A stretch of 64,000 nucleotides of DNA from Mastigias papua (Eukaryota; Cnidaria; Scyphozoa; Rhizostomeae; Mastigiidae): positions 5,830,570 through 5,894,569 of the forward strand of contig OZ025271.1 of NCBI GenBank assembly GCA_964019165.1, read 5' to 3'. The notes under the pieces were generated by a model, which saw nothing but the letters and a program-made list of their open reading frames with translations, was not told where the DNA came from and ran no database searches. The stretch's first letter is position 1. Each line of letters opens with the position of its first letter. The position numbers and the translations under genes were made by a program. Shown piece after piece: positions 1 through 28,153 of the stretch.

Positions 1-787
1 TCAATGTAAAGTCTTATTTTGATGCTGATGATTATTATTTTTATGGTTTTTAGCGTGATAAGAACGTCAAAGTGGATATTTTGTACATTTTTGTCTCTGA
101 TGAGAAGATATAAGCAACTTTTGATATTTTTTTAGTTGCCTTTCTATGCCTATTTTTATTAATAGAAGGTGCTTGAATTTCTGAATTTCCTGGTTGGTAT
201 CTTACTTGACATTGCGCAATCTCTGTCTTATTTTGGCATAACAAGAACGTAGCTTATGGCGAGACCTATCAATATATCAACTTTGAGATCCTTGAGGTTG
301 AAAAATTGTTCCCATTGCAATACGGCTATTACATGCAATAAATTCGATTGTCTTTAAGAATTCTGCTTTTGGTCTTTCAAAATATGCTGTGTACTAATGC
401 AAAAGGTTTAGTGTTTTCCTTCCCTTTTCACTCTAACGATAAAAAAGACGGCCTATGCATTGATCGAGAAGGTCTGAAAATAATGTGCTTAAGCTATTTG
501 ATGTTATGTAACGACATTTGCTATCATGTTTGCTGTACATCAAAGTATCAATACTTCACAGTTTTGTATGCAACACCGTTACAAATGCCCTTAAACAACA
601 TAGCTGTAGCTGAATAAGTATTGAGCGTTCTGCAGTAAAGCTGAACACTACTTGCTATACTTGATGAGGTGTACACACTTTACTGTAGTTTTTGCCTCTA
701 GAAAGTTTCATTTTATGCCATCTTTGTGACTTAAATTTCATATTTTTCCGTCTTGTTTTTGTGGCATTTTCCTCTTTCCTTTCGTAG
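1..787. other. no gene recognised
   Basis: Short open frames occur on both strands, but none has a recognisable domain or paired splice sites. If the death-domain gene that starts in view at 788 has a first exon with an ATG, it is here unrecognised or upstream of the window. Confidence 0.4.
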
Positions 788-16604
<15,817 letters not shown>

Positions 16605-17658
16605 CTCTAACAAAATGACTTGACACTGTTTTCATTTGCCTCAAAGACAGCAACTCCAAGACAATTAAAAAGCGTGGAAGCTTTTCACTTACGTATTTTT
16701 GATTTTCAAATAGGCTGTTTTTCATATGACATAAACAGATTTTATGCTGTAAACAGGTAATTATATCTACAAATCTCCATTTTGGCAGTATGCTATGTGT
16801 ATATATGAATTCTGTCCTTGGAATTTTCTATAGCATTGACTTGTTTTCCTGATCGAACTACGAACTGCACTATCTTATTTTCAGTATTTTTAGCCATGTT
16901 CAGGATGCACAACTTGACTAGGAACAATCTTGTCTTAACGAACCAGAAACAGAGAGACACTTATATTCCCCTCATATCACAGTTATCCGCTATTACTTTG
17001 ATTTGTGTATTTGCTAGAAACGGCCTATGCTAGTATCATACAGTATAGACCTGTACAAGTATGGAGCGAACAACTAGCGCATCTTTGTAGTGGCAGTGTC
17101 ATCCTACATAATTTTCCTTGGGAGGCATGCTCTCGGAATCTCCTTCTTTTTCTCGACAAATTCGTCAACATTTAAAGGCCGAATCACCTACTGATCCTAG
17201 GCTTGTTTCAACATATCTTTATTTGATGAAATCCTTCCCAAATAGCCAAAGATTTCTTAGGCCATTTTATCCTCAAATGTTTTATAACTCGGATAATGCG
17301 AGAAAACACGCTCTCAAGCATAGCCATGCTTCCCTTCAAAGACGAAGTGAAGAAGCAAACAACATAAACAAATCAGATTGTTCTTGTCTTACGCTTCTCG
17401 GACGACTTCTCGCAACATCGTTGGCTATTTACGTAGAAAGGTGAGAAGGACATGGCAATCAATTTGAGTATAAGCTCGCAACGCACTACCAATATTATCA
17501 GCATAATAGTAAGAAGATCCTACTCAAGATTCTCTGCTCAGCCTTCCACTAAGCTTTTAGTTGGGGATTTTACAGGCTTACTGTAGAACTGTTGACGCGA
17601 ATAGTATTTCTGGAAAATCTATGTTAGACAGTGATCTGGAAAATCTATGTTAGACGGT
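16605..17658. other. no gene recognised
   Basis: A 108-codon frame at 17118-17444 has no recognised domain and no splice context. It may belong to the decayed LINE that follows. Confidence 0.4.
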
Positions 17659-17793
17659 GAAGTATCTGATATACTCAATAATGATGTGATGCAATTGCCT
17701 GACGATCATTTATGCAATTTATTACTTTTCGGTAGCCTAAAATTCAATAAAATAGATAATAGAATGATTTTAGATGCTACTGTGAGGTGTTAG
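17659..17793 (+). pseudogene. possible LINE C-terminal remnant
   Basis: The frame ending at TAG 17791 reads EVSDILNNDVMQLPDDHLCN and on to LLLFGSLKF. This resembles the last segment of CR1/jockey-like LINE polymerases. A roughly 30-bp imperfect tandem repeat (GGAAAATCTATGTTAGAC) precedes it, and T-rich sequence follows to about 18040. Confidence 0.35.
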
Positions 17794-17799
17794 TTAAAG

Positions 17800-18839
17800 C
17801 AAATTGTTTTAAAAATTTATTTCGTCGTACGATAAATCAAACTGCTCTGCCCTTGAATCTCTGTCTGTGTTGTCTTTTTTGTATCTGTGTAGTTTTAATT
17901 TTGTATAAATTAATAATTAACTTACTGTGTTTGGGTTAGAGGTAACACGATAACGTATGTTTTTTTACCTCTAATTCAGCACACTTTAATTTCATTTTGT
18001 GTTGTTTGTTAGTTTTAAATTGTATTTTTATGATGATGAAAAAAAAGACGGTGATCACCGATTTATGCATGGCCAACTACAGGGATAAAAGACCTGCCTT
18101 CTGGCAAGTGCCTTAACTTCAGCAACGTTGATTCGAGAATATTAGTCTTTCTTGTGTGATACCTTTAGTCGTGTTCAGCACGCATGGTACACCCGCTTGC
18201 TAAACTCCTGCCTCACTCATAGTGTTATCTCCATGCCAAGGAAATATTCGAACCAAAGTCAGACCGAACCAGAGTCAGATCCATACCAGGGCTAGCAAAT
18301 CTTGTACATCGGCCAAAAGTTTGACTTAACAAAGGCAAAGACTTGTGGTTGGGAGGAGTTACAGTCTATGTTGAATTTACAAGCTTTCAATCGTATAATT
18401 GGATCCAGTCCCTCAGATAAATTTCAAAGATGATATTTACAGAGTACAAAGAAAGGCACCTCACAACCATATTTCAATTTGCGGACATCTTTATCCAATC
18501 TTCTGTCGCTTTCTATGCCATATGTTTTATATTTTACGAGCCCTGATGGGTTTCTAATGTCATCACTTGCATGCAGTGGCAAGTTTTGTTGCGAGCTGCA
18601 GTCAGATTTAAAACTCTACATCACCCAGTAGAGCTATCGTTCAGCTGTGCTCACTTGCCTAAATTTGAAATTTGGCCGCTTTAGAATTTTTGCGGCCATG
18701 AAAATAGTTTCTCTTGACGGCCAAACTTATTGATCGAATATTGGCACGATTTGTTCTGCAATGAGACGATTGTTTCAATTCGCTTAATAAACGTAGGGTA
18801 TTTTGCAATAAGTTATCCCCAATTTTTCTCATTTTTGGA
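17800..18839. other. no gene recognised
   Basis: AT-rich sequence, first possibly LINE 3' sequence and then unclassified. No supported frame or repeat. Confidence 0.4.
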
Positions 18840-19310
18840 ATGTCTGGCACGTGCGAGACCTCAAAGTAAACTGGTAGAGATAAAAGATTTTATTTAACAT
18901 GAATTAAAGTTGCCTAATAGAATTTTATTTGAAAATATTGAAATAGCACTTGAGAGACATGAGGTTACATTTGATATTAGGTACAAGATTGTGCAGTTAA
19001 AGCAAATCAAAAGCATCCGGCTAAGGTCTTGGAGCATAAGCGATAAGTGATAAATGAGCTAATGATAAGTCGGTACCGATAAGAATTCTGGGCTACCGAT
19101 ATGGGAAAATGTGGCTGGCTCCTTTGGCTATTCGGATAACACCATTAAAATGCTTGAAACAAGTAATGTTTACGATGAACGTTCAACATTCAAGTTTCTT
19201 CGACTTTTGTGTATAAGACTGCCAAAACTTGACATCATATGGTACTTTGTGTAAACACTAGAGAGTATACAAAAACTTGATATCATTCTAACCTGTAATT
19301 AGGATTAGCT
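18840..19310 (+). pseudogene. decayed copy of the death-domain exon
   Basis: Nucleotide blocks match the exon at 15997-16604 in order: CGAGACCTCAAAG, GAGGTTACATTTGATATTAG, GGGCTACCGATATGGGAAAA, ACCATTAAAATGCTTGAAAC, CAACATTCAAGTTTCTTCG and CTTGACATCATATGGTAC. Several in-frame stops and indels break the frame, and the first part of the exon is missing. This indicates a past tandem duplication of the gene about 3 kb downstream. Confidence 0.8.
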
Positions 19311-19319
19311 TTAACAGGA

Positions 19320-20150
19320 TCATCCATTGAGTCCATTGTCATTTGCCTCAAGACAGCAAATTCAAAATATGCTTATTTCCCATGCTGATGTTTGACGTTA
19401 GAATAAGCTGACAGTTGTCTTATTTGACATGAACAGATTTTCAGTCACATTTAAGTACGTTTATTTCTTATTCTACTTTCTGGAAGCATATAATTATCAT
19501 ATAATTATTATCATACTTTCTGTATTTATGAATTCCTACTGTGAGATTAGATTTTGATCATCTCTGATAGCTTTCTTGCTTAGAGCTTTCATCCATTATC
19601 TGATAGCTTTCTGTCCTTGTTACATTGATTCCTATTTTCGAGAACAAATACCTAATTAGCTATGTTGCTCTCGAGGAGGAGCTTTGCTCATGCTTAGGAT
19701 AACTAGCTTAACTTCCCAGCTGCATTACTTTTTGCTATTGTCTATACTTTGTAATTGCTCATCACAACGATGATGAGTTTTCACATTTCTATTAGCAAAA
19801 TAATACAGTCAATAGACAAATAACTTTGAACGATAAATCTGTTCAACGGCTCTGTATAGCTGTGCTGATTGGTTGATCCAATGATTAAGTGACTGATTGA
19901 TTGGTTCTTTCATCGATAGATCAATCAGCAGGTCGATCGATCGATTGATTGAATTAAGGAATGATTCATTCATTCATTCATTCATTTATTGATAGATTGA
20001 TAGATTCCTGTTCTGATAGGGTTTCAAGTGTTTCCAAATGAGATCATGCTAGAACTATCCTTTTCATTAATATCACTATCTTAACAGAACAGTTTGGAAT
20101 AAGGTCTATTTTCAAAATTTATAAACTGAGCAATCAGTTTTCGCTAATTC
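19320..20150. other. no gene recognised
   Basis: Low-complexity GATTGATTG and (ATTC)n tracts lie near 19870-20000. Nothing else is supported. Confidence 0.4.
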
Positions 20151-20151
20151 T

Positions 20152-20340
20152 CAGGATCAAATCGGTCAGAAAAAACAAGAAATCCAAAGTTTGTGTCTTT
20201 GCTCAATTACTGTAATAGACTACTTGATATGTACATCGTCACTTTGTAATAAATCGTCACTTTGTAATAAATCTTCACTTTGTAATAAATCTAAAGAATT
20301 ACATAGTTGTGGTGATTGTGCTGGTGTAACCTGTGATTGA
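20152..20340. repeat. dispersed repeat copy a, with 18-bp triplication
   Basis: AGGATCAAATCGGTCAGAAA and the following 75 bp recur at 24232-24335. Inside it, a unit containing TCACTTTGTAATAAATC is repeated three times (about 20231-20290), an expansion absent from the other copy. Confidence 0.7.
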
Positions 20341-20395
20341 CGCATACCTCGTACGTTGTTTTCTTTTGATACTTTAGACAAGGCCATTAAGCACT

Positions 20396-21040
20396 CTATG
20401 TGACGCGAAATAATACTCTGCCGATAGTCAAAACGTTTCGTAAAAGCTCCATCGTTTCTTTGTAATTTTCACTTGATATCGGTAAACCAGTAATTGTTTG
20501 CGCGACATCTCCCGTTAAAGATCTTTGTAGGTATTTACATTTGTCAATGTCCCCATGGTTCGCATTTTTATCAATGATTGATTCGAAACTTTCCCAAAAG
20601 GGTGTCCATTCTGTTGGATCTCCGTTAAACGTTAGTACGGGCAACTTGGGGAGTTTAACCTTATCAAATAACTGTTGAGAATGTACTGACTGTTGACTTG
20701 GCTGACTCCCTGTTTGGTTTCTGAGAGCCCTTTCAATACGACATAGTGTATCTTCTAGTTCATGTTCACATTCGCTGCGGTCAACTATGTCCTTTTCAAT
20801 CCCCTGTTCATCGAGCAAGTTTGATATTTCTTCATCCAATGTTGTAATAATATTGCCTTTTCGTTGTAAAGTGTGTCTTATTGATTCCAACTGTGTTTGG
20901 AGTTCCACTGGCTTTTCTTTGCTTGAGCAGTAGGACGATCTCACAAGCCTTCGCGACTATCATGCGGATGACGAGTCTGTGACCATTTCTCGATTGTATT
21001 TGCTTCTTTAACAGTTCTTTTCCTGCCATGATGATAACTT
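20396..21040 (-). pseudogene. BEL/Pao retrotransposon gag fragment
   Basis: The minus-strand frame 20944-20396 carries a coiled-coil-like N-terminal half and then KLPKLPVLTFNGDPTEWTPF followed by WESFESII. That is the signature segment of Pao-type gag proteins. It ends shortly after LTGDVAQTITGLP, and no protease or polymerase follows. Upstream sequence to about 21040 continues in other frames (KELLKKQIQSRNG). No LTRs are seen, so it is a truncated fragment. Confidence 0.75.
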
Positions 21041-21089
21041 TTCTACTTATTCCCGCGTCACGGTGACATATTGTTTGAGAGTTCACTGA

Positions 21090-22130
21090 GGCGAATAAAC
21101 AGAAAAAAACAGTGATGTATATATATATGCGAGCTTTGATGATGATGGTAAATTTGATTACAATTGATATACTTAAAACTATACTAGAACCAGTTCGTTG
21201 TTGACTACGTCACTTGATTTACAGTGATGATCGTCCTCATACTCATTCGTTCTGTCTTTCTCTGTCATATATTGTTCAAATACCTGCCTCGTATCACAGG
21301 GCGCTAGGGTGATAGTGTTCTAATATTGACCGCGAAGTGTCAAGTTAATCACAATTCCAAAACTTGCCTATTATTCGTCTGTTTATATTTCTTTCCATTT
21401 CCTTTTTATCCTTTTTTTATCACAAGTCGCCTATTGTTAATGGCATATCTATTGCAATTAACGCAATATTTCTTAGTCTATTAAACGTGATTACGAAGAG
21501 GAGGTTCAATGTATTCTTAATATTCTTTATCAAAGTTTTAAGCACAGACGTTCTTTATTTAATATTTGGCTTGCACGTGATTGTTCCATCTATGGTTTGT
21601 GTAGTCTTGCCATCGTCGCTATGGTCACTGTAAATAGATAGACACAGCCATGACCCCGACGAGCAAGTGACTGTTAGAAGATGTGACGTATATCATCAAC
21701 ATTCAACTAAACTATTTCAATGTAAACGTAAGGACTTCGAATACGCAGCGCTTTGGAAAGAACGCAAATTCGCACGAGACAATTCAAGTTTATAAACAGT
21801 AGCTAGAATATCGATAAGGAGTTTTATTCACATAAATCATGGTACACAATAAGAGTTTCTTTGTTTTCTTGTTCTACTTTGATTTTATGACTCAGGGAAA
21901 ATTCTGGAGTTTTTGTCCGCTAGAGGTCAGGAACATTATTCCAGCGCGGGGTCATTAACTTGATTCTCAACAAGATGATCTTGCTCTGGCATTTTTCTCA
22001 TCAAATATGACATTTATAACCGCACTTGTTCAAATATTCTTCCTTCTTCCTTATCGATTATGAGAAGAGGATCTGTAGTGAATACACACAGGTGAATACA
22101 CACTGATTGATAACAATAGCACTGATGCAG
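21090..22130. other. no gene recognised
   Basis: A short TA run occurs at 21118-21128. The hydrophobic frame at 21364-21633 has no supporting context. Confidence 0.4.
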
Positions 22131-22134
22131 ATTA

Positions 22135-22299
22135 GGGGTCATTCATTTAGTACGTACGCACGAAGGGGGGAGGGGGGGTCAAACAACCAAGAGTACGTAC
22201 GCAGAAAGGGGGGTGAGCATCAAGCGTACGTGTGCGTACGAGGGGGGAGGGGGGTCGAATTTTGTCAATTTAGAGCGTACGTACTAGTTTAATGACCCC
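22135..22299. mobile_element. 165-bp miniature element, PIF/Harbinger-like
   Basis: The inverted ends GGGGTCATTCATTTAGTACG and GGGGTCATTAAACTAGTACG are flanked by TTA on both sides (22132-22134 and 22300-22302). A 3-bp TTA/TAA target and G-rich ends fit PIF/Harbinger elements. The interior has repeated GTACGTACG and poly-G motifs and no coding. Confidence 0.75.
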
Positions 22300-22747
22300 T
22301 TAGTTTTTATGTTAAAATTTGTAGTATTACAAATGCGGTTTAAAGAGCATGTAGCATATCTATCCTCCCATACAAATGTTTTCTTTCCATGGCCATTCAT
22401 AGTTATTCATTTTCACAATTTGTTTACTCCCATAGCAACTCATACCATTACTTCATTCACACATTGCTACACGCAGCCACCTCTTGCGTCAAAATCATTG
22501 TTTCGGTCTAAGTTCTCCCTACTCAACATTTTCTAACGTCTCGCTACTACTTTTCATACCACACAAATAAATTACGCAATCTTTGTGATATGCGGTATAT
22601 GTATATGATAAATATGTGATAAAGGTGTTAACACCCTTTTCTATTATGCTAAATATAATTTCCCTTCCATTCAATTTCAAGTGCTATCCATTGTAAGTCC
22701 CGTTTCATTGTGTTAAGTGCTCTATTGTTGTAAGTTAATTAGATATT

Positions 22748-23540
22748 GGGTCAATCCATGCCAAGCGGACCAGATTATATGGAGGTTCCACATTCACCCT
22801 CTCAGATCTTCACGAAACTTGGCAGATTTTATTATCTTTTAGATGCCTAACATTTTAATTTCCCAATGAGTCCCCACATTTTTCTTGCTGATTTCATTGA
22901 ACTATTAAAAGCATTTTATGGTGGGAAAGTTTCACCGATAAAGGAAAGTTTCATCATATGTTTCAGGGAGTTCAAAAAGCGACGATATTGGTGTCGAATT
23001 TGTCCATTTAGCATGTTAAAGGTCTGATAGCTTCTACAAAACATATTTCTTTCTTCTGATTTGCTCAAAAATGACAGTGCACCATACAAAGATGCAGAGA
23101 AACTAACTTTTGATACATCTAGCCACTCTACGTTTTAGCCATGGTCCTTAAAAATTGGAACTTTTTGCTTCTGGAAGTGAAATTCTACCAGTTTTACGCT
23201 GCCATATTGGCCCAAACTTTAATTATACCCTGTTTTCAATATAGCTATCTGATAGTGCAGGTAAAAATGTTTTTGAGGATGAAATTTGAAGACAGTGCTA
23301 AAATTGGATGAAGAAATATAGGACCTCAATGTTTGGAGAAAGTGTAATTCATATGCTGTGAATCTGACGTCAGACAGGAATTTGGAGACTTTGAAATTCA
23401 TAACTTTGGAACGGTATAAGATATCAATCTGAAATTTTCATGATGTTCCTGATTTACATATATAAACATTCCAATGAAGTTTTGTGAAGATCTGAGAGGG
23501 TGCATGTGGGACCCCTAGTCCACTTGGCATGGAATGACCC
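22748..23540. mobile_element. 793-bp element with long terminal inverted repeats
   Basis: About 70 bp at the left end (GGGTCAATCCATGCCAAGCG, then CACCCTCTCAGATCTTCACG) are inverted at the right end (GGGTCATTCCATGCCAAGTG, then CACCCTCTCAGATCTTCACA). The interior is non-coding. The target duplication is unclear. A non-autonomous DNA transposon is the simplest reading. Confidence 0.75.
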
Positions 23541-23621
23541 TGTTGTTCCTTTGTTTTATCGTTGCATATGCGCCGTATGTACCGGGAATGTTAGAACTGA
23601 TGAAGCCTTGTGCTGAAACGT

Positions 23622-23650
23622 TTTAAAAGTATATATATATATATATATAT

Positions 23651-23697
<47 letters not shown>

Positions 23698-23698
23698 T
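23622..23698. repeat. (TA)n followed by (TTTA)n
   Basis: Simple repeats lie immediately next to the 3' end of the minus-strand LINE fragment, consistent with a LINE tail of (ATAA)n on that strand. Confidence 0.9.
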
Positions 23699-24125
23699 AC
23701 AATGGAAAGAAAGTTAAAAAGTAATGGAGTTAACAAAGGATTACTTGCTGATTTTGTATGCATTTTTGAATGGAAATTCAGTTTGCGCATTTTTGCATCG
23801 GCACTTAGATTGTTCCAGAGTAGTGCTCCTCTATAACAGAAGCTTTTCTGACAACTGGAAGTATTTAAAAGAGGCAATTTAAGATCAGTCTTAATATTTC
23901 GCAGCTCCCTAGCGGTATTTCGAGACAACTTGTCAAACCAACTCGTAAGGTAACTTGGTGCTTCATTATTTATTGACCGATACACCACCATGGCAGTTTC
24001 AATATTAACAAGTCCCGTTATAGATTGCCATCCTAGTTTTTCCAACAGAGGCTGAGATGGAGCATCGCATCGTATTTGCAGCTATCTTAGCAGCGCAATT
24101 TTGTGTTTCAGAATTTTCAATTTCC
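23699..24125 (-). pseudogene. LINE reverse transcriptase, C-terminal fragment
   Basis: The minus-strand frame 24045-23695 reads EKLGWQSI, then MVVYRSINNEAPSYL, then SFCYRGALLWNNL. These are the C-terminal motifs of CR1/jockey-type LINE polymerases. Upstream, in another frame, TQNCAAKIA matches the preceding conserved segment, so a frameshift lies near 24050. The polymerase core is absent (5' truncation). Confidence 0.8.
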
Positions 24126-24231
24126 TTCAACTTTTTCCTAGCCCCTATAACAAGAAAATCATAGTAAAGCAATCTTAACCACAAACCACTAAAAGTATAA
24201 CCTCAGTGAAATTAGCTTTCACTTTATCCCA

Positions 24232-24335
24232 GGATCAAATCGGTTAGAAAACACAAGAAATTCAAAGTTGGTGTCTTTGCTCAATCACTGTAATAGACTA
24301 GTTGTCGTTGTTGTTGTGCTGGTGTAACAATGTGT
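24232..24335. repeat. dispersed repeat copy b
   Basis: It matches 20152-20340 but lacks the 18-bp triplication. Both copies end with GTGCTGGTGTAAC. Confidence 0.7.
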
Positions 24336-24955
24336 TTCGTGCAACAAAACAACCTTGCGTTTACAGAGTTTCCCGACATGCAAGTTGGCAGTCATTTAGG
24401 ATTATTGTTTTCATCACAGTATGCAAATTTTCAATCAAATTTACGGATTACTGTAAAATCACTGGTTAAAACATAGTCTGCATTTTTGTCGACTTGGATT
24501 AGACTGACCTCAGAAAAACAGCCAGTCATAATTTTGAACACATTTATATAGCCTAATATGGAAGTACAAAATAACCGCTCCTATATGCTTCACGCAGTGG
24601 ATCACTGTTTTTCTTTTCCAGTTTCTTATTTGGAACTGACTGTTAGTGCGATTAACAACGACTACAACGGGCAAAATTTCCATTCACCATCTTTAGCTTT
24701 TAATAAAGCTGTTCAAGAGATAGTGAACTAAAAATCTATAATTTCTTGTGATAAAGTACCAGCAATTCGGCAATAACCAAACATTTTTATAAATGATGCG
24801 TACTGACCTTCATAATCTAATTTTCTAAATTGTATACGCAAATTTTGAATTACTATACCATTAAGCCTGGAGTGTGATTTAAATCAAAATTCACTTCAAA
24901 TTCACTATCACTAAAAACTCAGATAGCATTCATGCCCAAATGGAGCAATCTGGAA
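24336..24955. other. no gene recognised
   Basis: AT-rich sequence without a supported frame. Confidence 0.4.
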
Positions 24956-24959
24956 CATC

Positions 24960-25287
24960 TGAATTGCCAGAGCTGTCTCCAAATGAGACTGACTGTTTTA
25001 ATGAATTAAAGCATCTCCGTCTCAAATATCCAAAAACATAACTGTGACGTACATCAATATCAACTCTGTAAAAAATAAATTTGATGACTTTTCGATATTG
25101 ATCAGTTATAGAGTTGACGTTTTGGTAATTGCTGAAACAAAGATTGACTCTTCATTCCCAAATAGTCAATTCACGATAAATAGCTTTAAAAAACTATACA
25201 GATTAGATGTATCTAGAAAGAGTGGTGGAACTTTAGTTTATATCAGAGACGGCCTCTTTTCAAGACAGCTGCATGTCCTTAGTTCAC
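24960..25287 (+). pseudogene. LINE endonuclease, N-terminal fragment
   Basis: The frame reads YININSVKNKFDDFSILIS, then VDVLVIAETKIDSSFPNSQF, then RLDVSRKSGGTLVYIRDGL. This is the start of an apurinic-type (EEP) endonuclease of a CR1-like LINE, including the catalytic Glu in AETK. Upstream coding (ETDCFNELKHLRLKYPK) is one frame off, which implies a frameshift near 25035. The fragment stops abruptly at the pentanucleotide array. Confidence 0.75.
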
Positions 25288-26423
25288 ATATGATATGATA
25301 TGATATGATATGATATGATATGATATGATATGATATGATATGATATGATATGATATGATATGATATGATATGATATGATATGATATGATATGATATGATA
25401 TGATATGATATGATATGACATGACATGATATGATATGATATGATATGATATGATATGATATATGATATGATATGATATGATATGATATGATATGATATGA
25501 TATGATATGATATGATATGATATGATATGATATGATATGATATGATATGTTATGATATGATATGATATGATATGATATGATATGATATGATATGATATGA
25601 TATGATATGATATGATATGATATGATATGATATGATATGATATGATATGATATGATATGACATGACATGATATGATATGATATGATATGACATGATATGA
25701 TATGATATGATATGCTGTGATGTGATGTGATATGATATGATATATGATATGATATGATATGATATATGATATATGATATATGATATATGATATATGATAT
25801 ATGATATATGATATATGATATATGATATATATGATATATGATATATGATATATGATATGATATGATATGATATGATATGATATGATATGATATGATATGA
25901 TATGATATGATATGATATGATATGATATGATATGATATGATATGATATGATATGATATGATATGATATGATATGATATGATATGATATGATATGATATGA
26001 TATGATATGATATGATATGATATGATATGATATGATATGATATGATATGATGATATGATTGATATGATGATATGATATGATATGATATGATATGATATGA
26101 TATGATATGATATGATATGATATGATATGATATGATATGATATGATATGATATGATATGATATGATATGATATATGATATGATATGTTATGATATCATAT
26201 GATATGATATCATATGATATGATATGATATGATATGATATGATATGATATGATATATGATATGATTTGATATGATATGATATGATATGATATGATATGAT
26301 ATGATATGATATGATATGATATGATATGATATGATATGATATGATATGATATGATATGATATGATATGATATGATATGATATGATATGATATGATATGAT
26401 ATGATATGATATGATGATATGAT
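25288..26423. repeat. (TATGA)n pentanucleotide array
   Basis: About 1.1 kb of nearly uninterrupted TATGA units. A sub-block at about 25740-25860 has the 7-bp variant TATATGA, and scattered ACATG, TTATG and TATCATATG variants occur elsewhere. The open frames across it (repeating ISYHI) are artefacts of the repeat. Confidence 0.97.
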
Positions 26424-27444
26424 GTTTACACTGGTTGTATCGAGATTCTTACATCCAACGTCCTGCCCAGGATCCCAGTGAAAGCTTGGCCGCTGTTTGT
26501 TGAAAAGTGTATTCTTATCAATTATGACCTCGTGTAACATAATCTGAATACGTATAAGCGCCATGCCCTACAAAGGTATGGATGCATTGCGAAATGTTCC
26601 CAACAGCACCTAAGGAGTATTATAAGCATGATCACTGCTACAGGTTGATCTCTGATTGCCAGCACTGCTGATGCCCTTTGATTCACATGTGGTTTGGTTA
26701 ACAGGAGTAAAACAGGGAGTGTGGTGTGTACAATGATTAGTTTTATTATCAATAGCGAGAGGACAATGATGCGATTGGTCAACTCCCATTACAACTTGAG
26801 AGTCTGTAGTTCACGCGGTGGCACTGTTTGTTCTAGCACTGTTGGGACCTTACTGCTAATGGTACCCCTTTCTAATTAGCAGACAACTCGAGAGAAAATC
26901 AAAGCTGGTGCGATTTCTACATTTCGTTAAATCAATCAAAATTTCTATAACTATCATATAACTTCTGCAACGATTCCTCCCTTTACATTAAATTCCATCA
27001 AGGTAAATAACGGGGCTCCTACGATAACCATATTTGTTCACTTTTGCTGATTTATTCGCGTGCTTCCATTCACAAGTAACATGCAGTGGTACACGTTGCA
27101 TTAATATTACGTGTGGCATTTACGTATTTCCATAAGCACTATACCAAAGACATACTTCCACTTTCTAGCTAAAGCAAATGTCTACGAGTACCCTGTTCTT
27201 CTAGTTTATTTTATTGACAGAAATACAAACATTTTATCGATAATAATAAGGAATGGTTGAAGTAGTCATCATTCAAACTAGTCAAAACAACTTTGCGCAA
27301 GACCCCATTATTCATTCCCCCTCCCGAAACATCGTTCAACACAAGCGAATCTTTCACACTCTTTGGAATAAGGTAACCTTTGCTCAGTAACTTTTGCCAT
27401 GTGTATCCCATTCCATCCCTAATTATTCATGTCGAGAAACGCTC
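26424..27444. other. no gene recognised
   Basis: Unique-looking sequence. Frames at 26522-26782 and 27211-27411 (minus) have no recognised domain. Confidence 0.4.
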
Positions 27445-27447
27445 TAT

Positions 27448-28153
27448 AGCCCTGTTTACACTACACAAACTAACCTGGGTTCGCCCCAGGTTAAAACTAA
27501 CCCAGGTTAGTTGAAGCCGCGTTTACACTAGTGCAACGAGATTTTGTAGTGTAAACGCAATCTGGGGCGAACCCAGGTTAGTTTTCATCAACGCATGTGC
27601 AGATCACAAAACTAAGGCTGAAGTAAAAGCAATATGGCGGAAACTTTGTAAATACCTAAATTCTGAGTATTCAATTAGGCAGATTGATGCTTATTTGGAA
27701 ATTAATGACCATAGTAACTTACTTTGAGATAAGAAGAACAACTATAGCTAAGATGAGCACCTAGGATCCTGATTAATGCCAAAATTCCATTTTCTTCCCA
27801 AGTAGCAACTATATCAATGTTTGTTTGCATCATTCATATTTAAATGACAGGTTCAAGACAGGAATTTGATAAGCATAAAATGAATTCATCCGTTGTGTTG
27901 AAACTTACCTGACAATTTTATTACTAGGCATGCGTAGAGGAGAAACTAACCCAGGTTCGCCCCAGGTTTGCGTTTACACTACACTTTAACAAAACTAACC
28001 TAGGTTCGACCTAGGGCGAACCCACCTCTAAAAGTGGGTTGACCTAACCTGGGGCGAACCTAGGTTAGTTCGCGTTTACATTACAAAAAACTAACCTAGA
28101 TTAGTTTTAGCCCAGGGCGAACCTAGGTTAGTTTGTGTAGTGTAAACAGGGCT
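27448..28153. mobile_element. 706-bp inverted-repeat element with repeated subterminal motifs
   Basis: The ends AGCCCTGTTTACACTACACA, then AACTAACCTGGGTTCGCCC, are inverted at the right end. TAT flanks both sides (27445-27447 and 28154-28156). Inside each end the motifs ACTAACC(C/T)(A/G)GGTT, GGGGCGAACC and GTTTACACTA recur many times in both orientations. It is non-coding. Subterminal repeats of this kind often bind a transposase supplied in trans. Confidence 0.75.

Noticed and set aside
25238..26564. Long open frames repeating ISYHI
   Set aside because: A pentanucleotide repeat without stops in those frames gives open frames automatically.
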